This document shows positions 9,996 through 18,643 of a stretch of 64,000 nucleotides of DNA, in pieces. Made by a program: the position numbers and the translations under genes. The notes under the pieces were generated by a model that did no database searches, was not told where the DNA came from, and worked only from the letters and a program-made list of their open reading frames with translations. The first letter of the stretch is position 1, and the number at the start of each line of letters is the position of its first letter. The DNA is from Mesostigma viride (lineage: Eukaryota; Streptophyta; Mesostigmatophyceae; Mesostigmatales; Mesostigmataceae): assembly GCA_009746045.1 (NCBI GenBank), contig RPFO01000072.1, forward strand, positions 4,466,245 to 4,530,244, written 5' to 3'.

Positions 9996-10341
9996 GAGAC
10001 AATTTTTTGGCTCGAGGCTTTTTATACCCTACGGGGTGGATCCTTGGGCGCCCTCGAGGCCGTTTCGGTTCGTGTCGTTTTTCCGTTTTGGAGGGTGAGC
10101 GCCCACGTGGACGCCTGCGATCGCCCACCAAGGCGAGGATGGCCAATCGGATTTCGGGGCTCATGTCGTGACAGGTGGACGGAATCGTGTCGTGGTGGCC
10201 TGCTTCTTGAAGGATCCTGACGACACGTTCTAGAGTTTTCTGCCCCAGTCGAGAACCCGAACAATATCGGAGGAGTGCTTGGGTGTCCAACACGTACTCC
10301 TTCTCGGCGCCTGCGTATCGTTTGATGGACGGAATATCCAT
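9847..10341 (-). CDS. Small basic protein with AT-hook
   Basis: 164 aa, leftward, between the packaging ATPase and the recombinase. Residues ~94-105 read KRPRGRPRIHPV, a textbook AT-hook (GRP core with flanking basic residues) that binds the minor groove of AT-rich DNA. The N-terminal ~75 residues look helical and folded; the C-terminal half is disordered and charged. It starts 23 bp from the ATPase stop and overlaps the recombinase start by 149 nt. The C-terminal overlap may not be coding if a frameshift is present. A virion DNA-condensing or regulatory role is an inference. Confidence 0.6.
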   Translation of the reverse strand: MDIPSIKRYAGAEKEYVLDTQALLRYCSGSRLGQKTLERVVRILQEAGHHDTIPSTCHDMSPEIRLAILALVGDRRRPRGRSPSKTEKRHEPKRPRGRPRIHPVGYKKPRAKKLSHVQSSDDGDRRGASRAMATGPGEEASNRPRPDELHLGEKQGQEGRLESQ

Positions 10342-10363
10342 AGTATATCATGTTCAGAGAAAA

Positions 10364-11248
10364 TTATTTTATCGAGAGAAATGTATTGAAGTTTCGACGA
10401 AACATTTTTTTCGGGTCGCGCTGGTCGAAGTCGACAGCGAAGAAGTCGTGAGGATCGTCCTTGACGGCGTGGTCCCATAGCGCGAGAAACTCGTCCGGCG
10501 CCACAGCCCCCGCGCTCTCTTCCGCGATCTGTCGCGCGGCTCGATGGTCCTTCGTTCTGAACAGCGCAAGAAACGATATATTCGCTCGCACTGCTCGTGG
10601 TACGCCACCGCTCGTGTACGCCTGTGTCAGGAAAATCATGCTCGTGAGGAAGTGTCTGTGTTTGAACGCGAAAGCCGCAACAGCGTTTTTGCTAGAGCTC
10701 TGATAGAGGGCACTGCCTTGCATGTCGTCTATCAGAATGAGCGACGAAGGAGGACCGTGCTCGAACCTTGTCGCAGGTTTATCCCAGTTCATTGCATCAA
10801 GGCGTAGGTACATGGAGAGGTCCATGAGTTCTGCGTTTTTTTTCCCATCCACGTATTCGCGTTTGAACGTTTCCCAGACCTTGAGATCGTCCTTGTACCT
10901 CTCGTATTCGTGGAGGTCAGACTTTATATGATCTATCATCCCATCGAATGCCAGGTTAGAGTAGACTTCCATCGTCATAGCTGGTTCCGGGAGCTCCTTG
11001 TATTTCGGCTCCGTGTGGGCACTCCCTGAAATGAGGTACAGCTTGTCGAATGAGTTGTTAGCAAAGTAAGCCTTCGCCATGTTGACTGCCGATGTAGTTT
11101 TCCCAGACCGTCGAGCTCCGCAGAAGTTTGCGATGAAATGAAGACTCGGCATATTCGGTGGAGCAGGACGCTGTGGGGCGTATCGTTGCTTGATGTCTTT
11201 GTTCTCAAGTGAATGAATTCGTCGCTCTTCGATGATAGCCATTATCAT
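10364..11248 (-). CDS. Genome-packaging ATPase (A32-like, FtsK/HerA family)
   Basis: 294-aa P-loop ATPase predicted to drive DNA into the capsid. Walker A is GARRSGKTT (residues 44-52) and Walker B is SLILIDDM (169-176); the downstream LTQAYTSGGVPRAVRAN block resembles the sensor region of A32-type enzymes. Length fits PLV and virophage packaging ATPases (about 240-300 aa). The start ATG ATA ATG offers two possible initiation codons. It lies 14 bp downstream of the stop expected for the extended coiled-coil gene, suggesting one transcription unit. Intact. Confidence 0.87.
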   Translation of the reverse strand: MIMAIIEERRIHSLENKDIKQRYAPQRPAPPNMPSLHFIANFCGARRSGKTTSAVNMAKAYFANNSFDKLYLISGSAHTEPKYKELPEPAMTMEVYSNLAFDGMIDHIKSDLHEYERYKDDLKVWETFKREYVDGKKNAELMDLSMYLRLDAMNWDKPATRFEHGPPSSLILIDDMQGSALYQSSSKNAVAAFAFKHRHFLTSMIFLTQAYTSGGVPRAVRANISFLALFRTKDHRAARQIAEESAGAVAPDEFLALWDHAVKDDPHDFFAVDFDQRDPKKMFRRNFNTFLSIK

Positions 11249-11261
11249 TCTGAAGACATTT

Positions 11262-11787
11262 TAATCGTCCAGACTAGCAAGGAGAGACGCGCGGATGGCG
11301 GCCATGCGCATCTCGTATGGCGTCATCGCGACAGGTGGCGGTGGTGGAGGTGGGAGCTGTCGGGTCTTGATCGGGGGTGGCGGAGAGTCCGGCTCTGTCT
11401 CCTTGGGCTTTCGACCCCGTCTTGGTTTTGGCGTGTCGGCGGGGGTTGAGGCGACGGAATCTTCAGCGAGAAGGCGTTCAATCCGCGATTTGTTGCGGCT
11501 TCTTGCAGCTCGAGTTCGACTAGCCTTTGCCGCTGAATCTCCAATTCCTTTGCAAGGACCTTTCGTTTCGTTATCTCTGCCTCCTTTTCTTCGTTTCGTC
11601 TCTTCTCCCTCTCGGCTTTTGCGCGTTGCTGGTAAACCCTCATTTTGTCGCGAAGGGCTTTTTTCTGTTCATCATTCAGCGGTTGTCCCTTTCGAATTGT
11701 CTTGACCAGGTCAACCTGCTCTTCCCGCGTCTCGGCGAAGGTTTCGTCTTGGTAGCTCGTTGGGGTCTCTGAAGCCTCAGAGGCCAT
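11262..11787 (-). CDS. Coiled-coil, proline-rich protein; probable frameshift
   Basis: Leftward gene starting at 11787. The open frame stops at 11323 (154 aa). Residues ~25-95 are highly charged with heptad-like spacing (MRVYQQRAKAEREKRRNEE), so a long coiled coil is expected. Beyond about 11480-11530 the second frame is the better protein: it reads KSRIERLLAEDS, then the basic PKPRRGRKPKE (AT-hook-like), a polyproline run and MRMAAIRASLLASLDD, ending at 11262-11264, 14 bp before the ATPase ATG. A one-base indel in this C-rich stretch, real or from sequencing, would explain this. Function unknown; a virion or scaffold protein is possible. Confidence 0.6.
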
Positions 11788-11811
11788 GTTTATATTCTAG
11801 GTAGATAATAA
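11788..11811. promoter_or_regulatory. 24-bp divergent intergenic region between the two viral arms
   Basis: The AT-rich gap between divergent ATGs at 11787 and 11812 reads TTTATATTCTAGGTAGATAA. It contains TCTA on one strand and its near-mirror TAGA, reminiscent of the AT-rich TCTA late promoters of virophages. As the only space between the arms it should carry both promoters or lie inside overlapping ones (inference). Confidence 0.45.
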
Positions 11812-14800
11812 ATGGTCGTTCTAACAACATTGAGCAGACCGACCAATCTCGCCACCGGGTTAACGCTCGACCCTGAAATGGAGGAGCGTGTTTCTAACAT
11901 CGAAACAGACATAGATGGGCTTCAAGCTAGCGTGACGTTACTTCTTGGCATTTCACATCCATTCGATGAGTCACTCGTTGTCGACGGATTCAAAATTTTC
12001 TACCCGAGCCAGCCGACAAATGTGCGACTCGGAGACAATTACGACGACGAGACCGCAAGCGACCCATCGGAACTTGCTTACAGTCTCGTCGTGAATGGGT
12101 ATTCCTATTTTAAATCAGGGACTACTTTAGTCGACGATCTCACTCTAAATGAACCTTACCTTACGGCGAAAGTGGGAGCGACCCAGTACCACGTCTTCGA
12201 CTTTAGCCCTGATACGTTGCTAGACCCTGGTGGCAGAGTCCTGACCCGCGCGCAATTGGACTACCTTTTTGACCAACACGGGGTAGGCAAAACGTCGATA
12301 GCTAACTTGAACGGGGATTTCGTCCTCCATCTCGAAGACGGGACGACCGTGTCGCACCAAAACGCGTTCAACGTCATCAATGACCAGGATGTGCGAGTCC
12401 AGCTGCCCTACAACGTTACGAATGGCGACGCGAGTGGAATCTGTAAGTTTACCTATCGCGACTACCACACGACCCAGGCGCGCACGGGGGAGAGCGTTGT
12501 GGACGGAGAGGTAGGATATCCATACTTTTCCGACTCTTTCTATGGTCTCGGCGGATCTCGATTTAACGGCCTCCCTCTCCGCGTGGAGTTGTTGTCTTTC
12601 GCCACGATTCGCGACGACAACCGCCGCCTTCCACTAACTGGGAGATCCTTCACCATCACGCGTACATACTCGCCACTGACGGACTGGCGAATGGGTCCGA
12701 TTGACCCTGTGAACGCACTCTACTGGAGCACCAATCCAACCACCGCTAATTGGGAGGTCGTAGAGGGAACGACCCTCAAACAGGGCATAAAGATGACGAC
12801 CCCCTTCGCATACCAACGCAAACTCCCCATCAGGTGGTACATGAATTCCACCCAGCTCACGCCGACCACTCCGACCATCGGCGGAGTCTCCCTCTCGCAA
12901 AACGGGGGACTGCGCGGGGAAGACGCCGTAATCACCGCGCCAGTCGCGGCAGATAGTAACAAGTATATGAACTACGAGATAGACGTCTACAACGACTCGA
13001 CCCTCACCTCCTACACCACCCACAAAGGAGGGGTGATGGTATGCGTTTCAAAAATGAGCCAACTGCACTCCGGCATCCGGACACCAAGTTCCTACATTTC
13101 ATATCTAAATCCTGTAAAAATCGCGATCAACGGCGTCTACGCGGACCATGATGTGGGGTGGGGAAAGTCGTTGCCTCCTCTCACCGGTTTTCATCTGTTG
13201 GCGAACGGAGTATCTCAAGGGGCCTTGGATGGGACGTTGAAGACAACGACGTTTCAAAATCCATCCGAAGGCGATGATGTAGAACTCAGATACAGGATCG
13301 TAACCGTAAAGGACTCGCCAAACCTGTCAGGAGAGACCGTGGAGATAGACGGCCCCGCTACGACGCTCCATTCTCTAGAATCATTCTCGCGCCACTCCGT
13401 GACCACGCTGCAAGCAGAAGCTTCGAAATACTACTTTGAAGGGTCTCCCGAAAAATTCTTTTTTGTAAAAACAGCCACTCCGGCACCAAGCAAATGTGTT
13501 GTTTTTTCAGAGCAGCTCATCGACGGCCCATTTCTATTGTGTTTTCGGCTATATTTGGGCAGCAACGATGCTTTCGTCTCGTTTGCAGAAAATACTATGT
13601 CTTTGACGAATAAATATCACCCGGCCACGACAGATGCCCATCAGAATTGGAGAAATGCGGCTACGACGCATTGGGGTATGCTGGGTATCAATCTGCACCA
13701 TAGTGACTATGCACTCGACCTGTTTGACAATCTGAAGTCGAAGGTTCGATACACGTTAAACTCATCATGGAGACAACAAAACAGCTACTGGGTGGCATTT
13801 CGAAGAAAATCGGATGGGAAGGTGGAGCGTTATATATCCAAAACAACTCCTCAAGAACTTAGTGACATGACTAAAATCTCAAACTCGTCCGGTATATTTA
13901 CAACCACTCCTACAGACATTCTTGACCCGTACATTCCGATGCCCCTCCGACCAGTCTTCCACTTGAGCGGAGAGTACCACGGCGCGTATGTCTGGCCAAT
14001 CAAAGATGACCTACAAGACATAGAGTTCGACTCTCTAAAAACCAACAACCCATCCGGATCGTACACAGCCGTCGGAGACGTGTTGGAGCTGCGTCACAGG
14101 TCCACCTCGTCGAGGAATTGTAGCATTTTTGGCAAATATAGCGTCACAAAACCCGTACCGGGTGTGGCGGATACTTGGTTTAAGGAGCTAACACTCACGA
14201 ATGAGAGTGTCATCCGCACGGTTGTTAAGTGTCCCGATGTTCAATACGGCGTGCAAATGAACCAATATACTGCCAAAATATATGGGATTCTACCAGCTCG
14301 TCAGTCGGTAAGGAAGTTTTATGTAAGACTTGGATTTTCAAACACCAAGTTGAGCAATGATCCGTTGCTTATCAGCGTAGTCGTTGGAGAAGCGTGGACT
14401 GGCGGTTTTTCTACAACGACAATATCAAAATCCTCGTCGTACGTTGACATAACCTGTGATCATATTTCACTGGTTGATCCTCCAGTTACTGGTATGATCC
14501 ATTTGGCGACCGTGACGTTCCAGGTATTAGATCCAACAGTATCTGGCCCGACCCCGCTTTTATTTGCTTCTAGCCTAAGCTACTATTATGGTTCAAGCCT
14601 GTCGTCAATTGGCGGCAATCACGGGATGGACGTGGCCCTGTATGAAGATGTCCGAGAAACTAGGCGTATATCGCACACGATATTGGAAGCAGATTCTTTG
14701 GTCGGTCTGAGGCAGCCCATATACGACTACCCGCTTCCGCAATTTTGGCACGGCGCCCCTGTGGCCGTGATGTCTTTCCACGACCCGGCCACACAATCGG

Positions 14801-15123
14801 AACTAACTCTTCCGACCGCGTTGACCAATATCCTTGTCAGGTTAACATTTGATAACAACCCACCAACGATTCTCGACATATCAAACCCATATCGCTTAAC
14901 GGCTAGCGGCCTGTCCGTCTGGCCGGTAAACGTTATAATTGGCAGCAACTGGAATGTTGTTTCAGGATACGAGGAGGATGACGGGGTGTTTGAAATCGCA
15001 TTGCGGATTCCTCGCATCACCACTGACACGTCAACAAACATAGCACTCTCTACGGCGTTTTGCAAGTCGCGCGCTGGAAAAATGGCCGTGTCGACTAACA
15101 AGACCCTCACTTGGACGTTATAA
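11812..15123 (+). CDS. Large putative virion protein, 1103 aa (copy 1, complete)
   Basis: First and longest gene of the rightward arm. No family recognised. Residues ~22-45 (PEMEERVSNIETDIDGLQAS) look like a short trimeric coiled coil; the rest is rich in Thr, Ser, Tyr and alternating hydrophobics, as in beta-structured fibre or spike proteins, and lacks signal peptide or membrane segments. It stands upstream of the capsid module, so a structural, possibly vertex or fibre, role is inferred. A second copy lacking the first ~410 codons lies at 27269-29347; over the shared part the two differ by a Thr/Ser change (14553 versus 28779) and a 2-base deletion near the 3' end of the other copy. This copy is intact. 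Confidence 0.7.
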   Translation: MVVLTTLSRPTNLATGLTLDPEMEERVSNIETDIDGLQASVTLLLGISHPFDESLVVDGFKIFYPSQPTNVRLGDNYDDETASDPSELAYSLVVNGYSYFKSGTTLVDDLTLNEPYLTAKVGATQYHVFDFSPDTLLDPGGRVLTRAQLDYLFDQHGVGKTSIANLNGDFVLHLEDGTTVSHQNAFNVINDQDVRVQLPYNVTNGDASGICKFTYRDYHTTQARTGESVVDGEVGYPYFSDSFYGLGGSRFNGLPLRVELLSFATIRDDNRRLPLTGRSFTITRTYSPLTDWRMGPIDPVNALYWSTNPTTANWEVVEGTTLKQGIKMTTPFAYQRKLPIRWYMNSTQLTPTTPTIGGVSLSQNGGLRGEDAVITAPVAADSNKYMNYEIDVYNDSTLTSYTTHKGGVMVCVSKMSQLHSGIRTPSSYISYLNPVKIAINGVYADHDVGWGKSLPPLTGFHLLANGVSQGALDGTLKTTTFQNPSEGDDVELRYRIVTVKDSPNLSGETVEIDGPATTLHSLESFSRHSVTTLQAEASKYYFEGSPEKFFFVKTATPAPSKCVVFSEQLIDGPFLLCFRLYLGSNDAFVSFAENTMSLTNKYHPATTDAHQNWRNAATTHWGMLGINLHHSDYALDLFDNLKSKVRYTLNSSWRQQNSYWVAFRRKSDGKVERYISKTTPQELSDMTKISNSSGIFTTTPTDILDPYIPMPLRPVFHLSGEYHGAYVWPIKDDLQDIEFDSLKTNNPSGSYTAVGDVLELRHRSTSSRNCSIFGKYSVTKPVPGVADTWFKELTLTNESVIRTVVKCPDVQYGVQMNQYTAKIYGILPARQSVRKFYVRLGFSNTKLSNDPLLISVVVGEAWTGGFSTTTISKSSSYVDITCDHISLVDPPVTGMIHLATVTFQVLDPTVSGPTPLLFASSLSYYYGSSLSSIGGNHGMDVALYEDVRETRRISHTILEADSLVGLRQPIYDYPLPQFWHGAPVAVMSFHDPATQSELTLPTALTNILVRLTFDNNPPTILDISNPYRLTASGLSVWPVNVIIGSNWNVVSGYEEDDGVFEIALRIPRITTDTSTNIALSTAFCKSRAGKMAVSTNKTLTWTL

Positions 15124-15145
15124 AAATCTATGATTATATGCAGAA

Positions 15146-15649
15146 ATGGCAAGGCGTCAGAAATCAGCACGGCGCCGTCCTTCAAGTAAAAGGGGAAAAC
15201 CGAAGCGTAAGGTCGCACCCCAGTCGCAGGTGACCGCTTCATCGACCAACACCATTGTCATCCACAGCGCGCCGGTCCGAAGAGCGGTGAACAAAGGGAA
15301 GGTCGCAGAGGCGCGAGGGTTCAAGGATGCCCTTCTCATGGCGTCAGTGATGGCGAACTCTAGACCGGTCGCGTACCCCCCATTGTCCGCGTATGCCCAA
15401 CCGGCCCCTGTCGCGCCGGCTCCCGAACCGGTTGTCGTCGATGAAGCAGTGGCGGCACCCCCGGAGCCTGCGGGTGTACCTGTCGGGAAACGAGTCCAGG
15501 TGGGAGGCGCGAGGTGGAAATGCCCACAACCCGGGTGTAAGAGCACGTTCGCAAACGAAAAAAACCTCCTGCTGCATCTCAGGAGGGTCCACAACACGGT
15601 CGTGGGAATTCCAAAAGAAGGCGCTGAAAAAAATCTCACAGAAGAGTAA
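15146..15649 (+). CDS. C2H2 zinc-finger basic protein (copy 1)
   Basis: 167 aa. The N-terminal ~55 residues are strongly basic (ARRQKSARRRPSSKRGKPKR), the middle is Ala/Pro-rich, and residues 124-149 form one classical C2H2 finger (CPQPGCKSTF ... HLRRVH; C126, C131, H144, H149). It may bind viral DNA in the virion or regulate late genes (inference). Start is ATG at 15146, 22 bp after the large virion gene, in a spacer with TCTATGATTATATG. An identical copy lies at 29370-29873, and the last third also occurs at the start of the noisy copy 2 (22521-22635). Confidence 0.72.
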   Translation: MARRQKSARRRPSSKRGKPKRKVAPQSQVTASSTNTIVIHSAPVRRAVNKGKVAEARGFKDALLMASVMANSRPVAYPPLSAYAQPAPVAPAPEPVVVDEAVAAPPEPAGVPVGKRVQVGGARWKCPQPGCKSTFANEKNLLLHLRRVHNTVVGIPKEGAEKNLTEE

Positions 15650-15651
15650 AC

Positions 15652-15994
15652 ATGAGCAGCCCGCTGTTCACTGACGCCGAGATGCTCGAGATCTCTCAAT
15701 GGATGACCCTCCATCCAAATGTCCCGCGAGAGTTCATTGAGGCAGCCATGCTCTACTGTAGAAGAAGCCACTCACAGGGAAGACAAGCGCGCCATGAAAA
15801 GGGCATCGGCGAAAATTGAGGAAGGCGTCGTCAAGGTTTTTGGGACAAACGAAATTACTTCTGAGCTATTGTCAGAAGAAGTGGCCGATGAAGGAGTTCA
15901 TCCAGGAAACGCTGACACTCACTCTTCGCACGGAGAACCGAACTCGCGGGACGCTAGTGGATCCGGTATGGGACATCCCGGCGGGACTCCTTGA
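15652..15994 (+). CDS. Small protein upstream of penton (copy 1, frameshifted)
   Basis: Starts 2 bp after the zinc-finger stop (MSSPLFTDAEMLEISQWM). In copy 3 the equivalent frame (29876-30220) is open for 114 codons, but here a base is missing near 15764 (TGTAGAAGAAGCC against TGTAAGAAGAAGCC), breaking it. A second, compensating difference follows at about 15792. The C-terminal part overlaps the putative penton start in another frame. The N-terminal half looks helical; function unknown. Confidence 0.5.
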
Positions 15995-16751
15995 CGATTA
16001 TCACGACGTCGGGCTTACCCTCATGACCATCCCGTTTGAACAGACTCACATCAGCGAAGGAAACCGATACTTCACTGTCCGTTTGTCTGGCAGCGAGTCC
16101 CCTACGAAGGTGACCTTGCCGCTCGGCTCGTACACGACTATCGAAAACCGAAAAAACATAGAGGAAGCTTTGAAGGCGGTAGATCCTGGGTTCTCGGTCA
16201 CGTACAACAGGGCGACTAGTCTTTTTACCGTGACAAATGCCACCGAGTTCTCTGTCGCGGTGGATGAGCCCACGGGCCGGGTGTTGGGGCTCATGGAAGG
16301 ATCATATCCTTTCACAGGTGTCCTCGCTAGCAACCGGCCAGCAACGAATGGGAGACTGAGAATGGTGTATGTATACAGCGACATCGTTCGAGGAAACGTG
16401 ATATCATCGTCGACAGGCACGGGATATGGAGGCCTTTTGGCCGTCTGTCCCAACATGTCGCAGTTCTTAGAACCCATTGTTTGGCAGGCAGCGACCCCTT
16501 TGTGGCAGCATCTCAAGGACTCTCCCAGCAACATCACGATCCGACTGCTCGACGAGGACGACGCTCCTATAACTGTCTACTCGGATTGGGCTCTTCAGCT
16601 CTCCTTCCGCATAAGCCCTCAGAAGGCGATGGGAATAGAGGCGAGGAAGATCGGGAGCGTTTTGAAGTATATGGCCCTTGACAGGACCGTCCAGCCACAA
16701 ACCAGATTTATTTCTCAGCCATCTAGTACTATCGAGGACGATGAAAGTTAA
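15888..16751 (+). CDS. Putative penton / minor capsid protein (copy 1)
   Basis: 287 aa from ATG at 15888 (MKEFIQETLTLTLRTENRTR); the frame is open further upstream, but there it overlaps the preceding gene. Alternating hydrophobic strands (ITIRLLDEDDAPITVYSDWA, LQLSFRISPQKAMG) without long helices fit a single jelly-roll. Size and place, two genes before the major capsid protein, match PLV penton proteins, but no signature motif proves it. The stop overlaps the next start by 11 nt (ATGAAAGTTAA). An intact, near-identical copy is at 30114-30977. Confidence 0.6.
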   Translation: MKEFIQETLTLTLRTENRTRGTLVDPVWDIPAGLLDDYHDVGLTLMTIPFEQTHISEGNRYFTVRLSGSESPTKVTLPLGSYTTIENRKNIEEALKAVDPGFSVTYNRATSLFTVTNATEFSVAVDEPTGRVLGLMEGSYPFTGVLASNRPATNGRLRMVYVYSDIVRGNVISSSTGTGYGGLLAVCPNMSQFLEPIVWQAATPLWQHLKDSPSNITIRLLDEDDAPITVYSDWALQLSFRISPQKAMGIEARKIGSVLKYMALDRTVQPQTRFISQPSSTIEDDES

Positions 16752-17097
16752 TTTTGGAGCAATCGGAAACGTGGCTAGACGCGTGGGAGAGTTTGCCGGC
16801 AACGCTATCAAGAGGGTCGGCGACGGGGCGGCCATCGTGTCAGCTGTCAAGAAAGCCGGGCACGTCGCTGGCGAAGTCATCTCAAAAATTGGCGACGGGG
16901 CGCGGGCTGCCAAACAGGCGGCGGGCATTGTCGATTCCGCGCTCGGACACATCCCATCCAACATGATCGCGAAGAGTACGCTGCTCGGGAAAGCGTACTC
17001 GGTCGCAAACACTGGTCTGAGCGCCTTGTCCAACCTCGAAAGACGGGTTGATGGAGCGAAGGTAAAAAATCCCATACTCGGCCAGCTTCTTCAGTAA
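16741..17097 (+). CDS. Small Ala/Gly-rich amphipathic protein (copy 1)
   Basis: 118 aa; ATG at 16741 overlaps the penton stop, suggesting translational coupling or a very compact layout. Sequence is rich in Gly, Ala, Lys and Val with helical amphipathic segments (GNVARRVGEFAGNAIKRVGD; AGHVAGEVISKIGDGARAAK) that look like two internal repeats. It sits directly before the major capsid gene. Small amphipathic capsid-interior or membrane-active proteins occupy this place in related viruses; that role is only inferred here. Identical copy at 30967-31323. Confidence 0.6.
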   Translation: MKVNFGAIGNVARRVGEFAGNAIKRVGDGAAIVSAVKKAGHVAGEVISKIGDGARAAKQAAGIVDSALGHIPSNMIAKSTLLGKAYSVANTGLSALSNLERRVDGAKVKNPILGQLLQ

Positions 17098-17112
17098 AAA
17101 TATCTCATTCGA

Positions 17113-18418
17113 ATGTATACACAATCTATGGCTTCGGACAATTCCTGGTACTCGCGCGCTATCCCCAAGTCCATGCAATACCTCGTGAAGGCGCTGGGTC
17201 AGCACACGACTCAACGAGTCCATCTCAGCACCCTCTCAGCAAGCGACGGCATCAAACAAGGGTCTGTGGTCGCGGTCCGCCTCCCCACGTCCGGGTTCGT
17301 GGACTTGCACTCCTTCGCAATGTTTTTCACGGGGACCCCCACGACCACGGCGGGGTTCGCAAAGTTCCCCGCGTACACGTCCTCCATCATCAGGCGCCTC
17401 GAGGTACTGGCAGGAGGTCAGACCGTCGACAGCATCAACGACTACTCCCAGCTGTTCCATACGCTGCTCTCGGTGCACGGCGGTGTCGAGTACAATCTCG
17501 CGCAGGCTCCCGCTGGTTGGTCGAAGAATAACAACATCGTCATTGCTGATGCGGCTGGCGCTCTCACAAACAACGTGAAGGCAAACACCGCAGTGGACGG
17601 CGTCATTGACCACTTTTTGGGATTCCTGAGTGGCGAGCCTCGGATCGTGGATCTGAGTCTCTTCCCCCCCATCGAGATCCGAATCACACTCATGGACGGA
17701 GGGGTGATGCTTCCTAGCGTGGCGCAAGCAGCTGCTGCTGGTGGCATCGTGGCCGTTGAGCAGCGACAGGTGTTGGTTTCGAACTGAGCAACATCCACTT
17801 TAGCATCGACACGTACAGGTTCCAAGAAGATATCGTGGGCCAGATTTTCTCGTCCAGGCTTGCCGAGGGTGGAACTCTCTCCTTCAAGTGGCGGACGTGG
17901 CAGTCCACCAAACAGTCGCTCGGGACTCGCACTCCCTATGCCATCAAGGCGTCGCTGTCTTCCGCGTCCGCCAGCAAACTCCTGGCGATTCAGGTTGCTG
18001 CCGGCGCGGACGTGACCAACGCATCTGGCAATACGATGTTCAATCACATCGCGGATGGTATGACTTCCTACCAATACGACATCAACGGATCCAACCTAGC
18101 GCCTGGATACCGTACGAACGCAACGGAGGCGTGGATCAATCTGTTGTCCGCGTTCGGTGACCAAGGGAATGTTTTGTCCTGTGTCCGGAGGGCATGACTC
18201 CTACCACGTGGCTAAACAACAACTTCACGATGGCGTGTCACCTTAATATGCCGTGTGCCGGTCCAGAGTACATGAGCGGCCTTGACCTTCGTGGCACGGC
18301 ATCGGTGGTCACGCTGCGAGTCGAGAAGGGAGCAACGGACTGCATTTCCTACATCTTCACGGAATGCGAATCAAAGATGGACATCGCTGCAGGCAGGCAG
18401 GCAGCCGTGTACCTCTAA
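17113..18418 (+). CDS. Major capsid protein, double jelly-roll type (copy 1, frameshifted)
   Basis: Starts MYTQSMASDNSWYSRAIP (an internal ATG at 17128 is an alternative) and spans about 430 codons to TAA at 18416-18418. Recognised from position, length and content: a long beta-rich protein with an N-terminal PKSMQYLVKAL segment, no helices or fingers, and the central place in a PLV morphogenesis cluster. The frame breaks near 17710-17790 (extra bases relative to copy 3) and at about 18190 (GTCCGGAGGG against GTCCGTGAGGG). Copy 3 (31339-32641) breaks elsewhere. No stops or large deletions otherwise, so the underlying gene is probably intact. Confidence 0.72.
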
Positions 18419-18446
18419 AAAATATATACGTGTGTAATGACAAACG

Positions 18447-18617
18447 ATGGACTACTTTCGAGACCCTAGCATCACAGCTAATCCGTTTAACAGGTTGAAG
18501 TTGATTTTTGACATTCCTGAAATGGCAGATTCTGGTCTGTCCATGACAATGCCAGCTAGACGAGCATTGCCCCTTCTCCCCACCTTCAAGTATCCGCTAC
18601 CAAACTCTAAAAAATAA
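18447..18617 (+). CDS. 56-aa viral protein (copy 1)
   Basis: Short ORF after the major capsid gene, starting MDYFRDPSITANPFNRLKLI and ending PLPNSKK. It is identical in copy 3 (32670-32840), and a degraded equivalent is in copy 2. The 28-bp spacer before it is AT-rich (TAAAAAATATATACG) and promoter-like. Pro/Leu-rich; function unknown. Conservation of frame in two copies only 14 kb apart is weak evidence, so the call rests on the tight packing. Confidence 0.5.
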   Translation: MDYFRDPSITANPFNRLKLIFDIPEMADSGLSMTMPARRALPLLPTFKYPLPNSKK

Positions 18618-18643
18618 TGTGACGATGATATTATATTAGCTCC

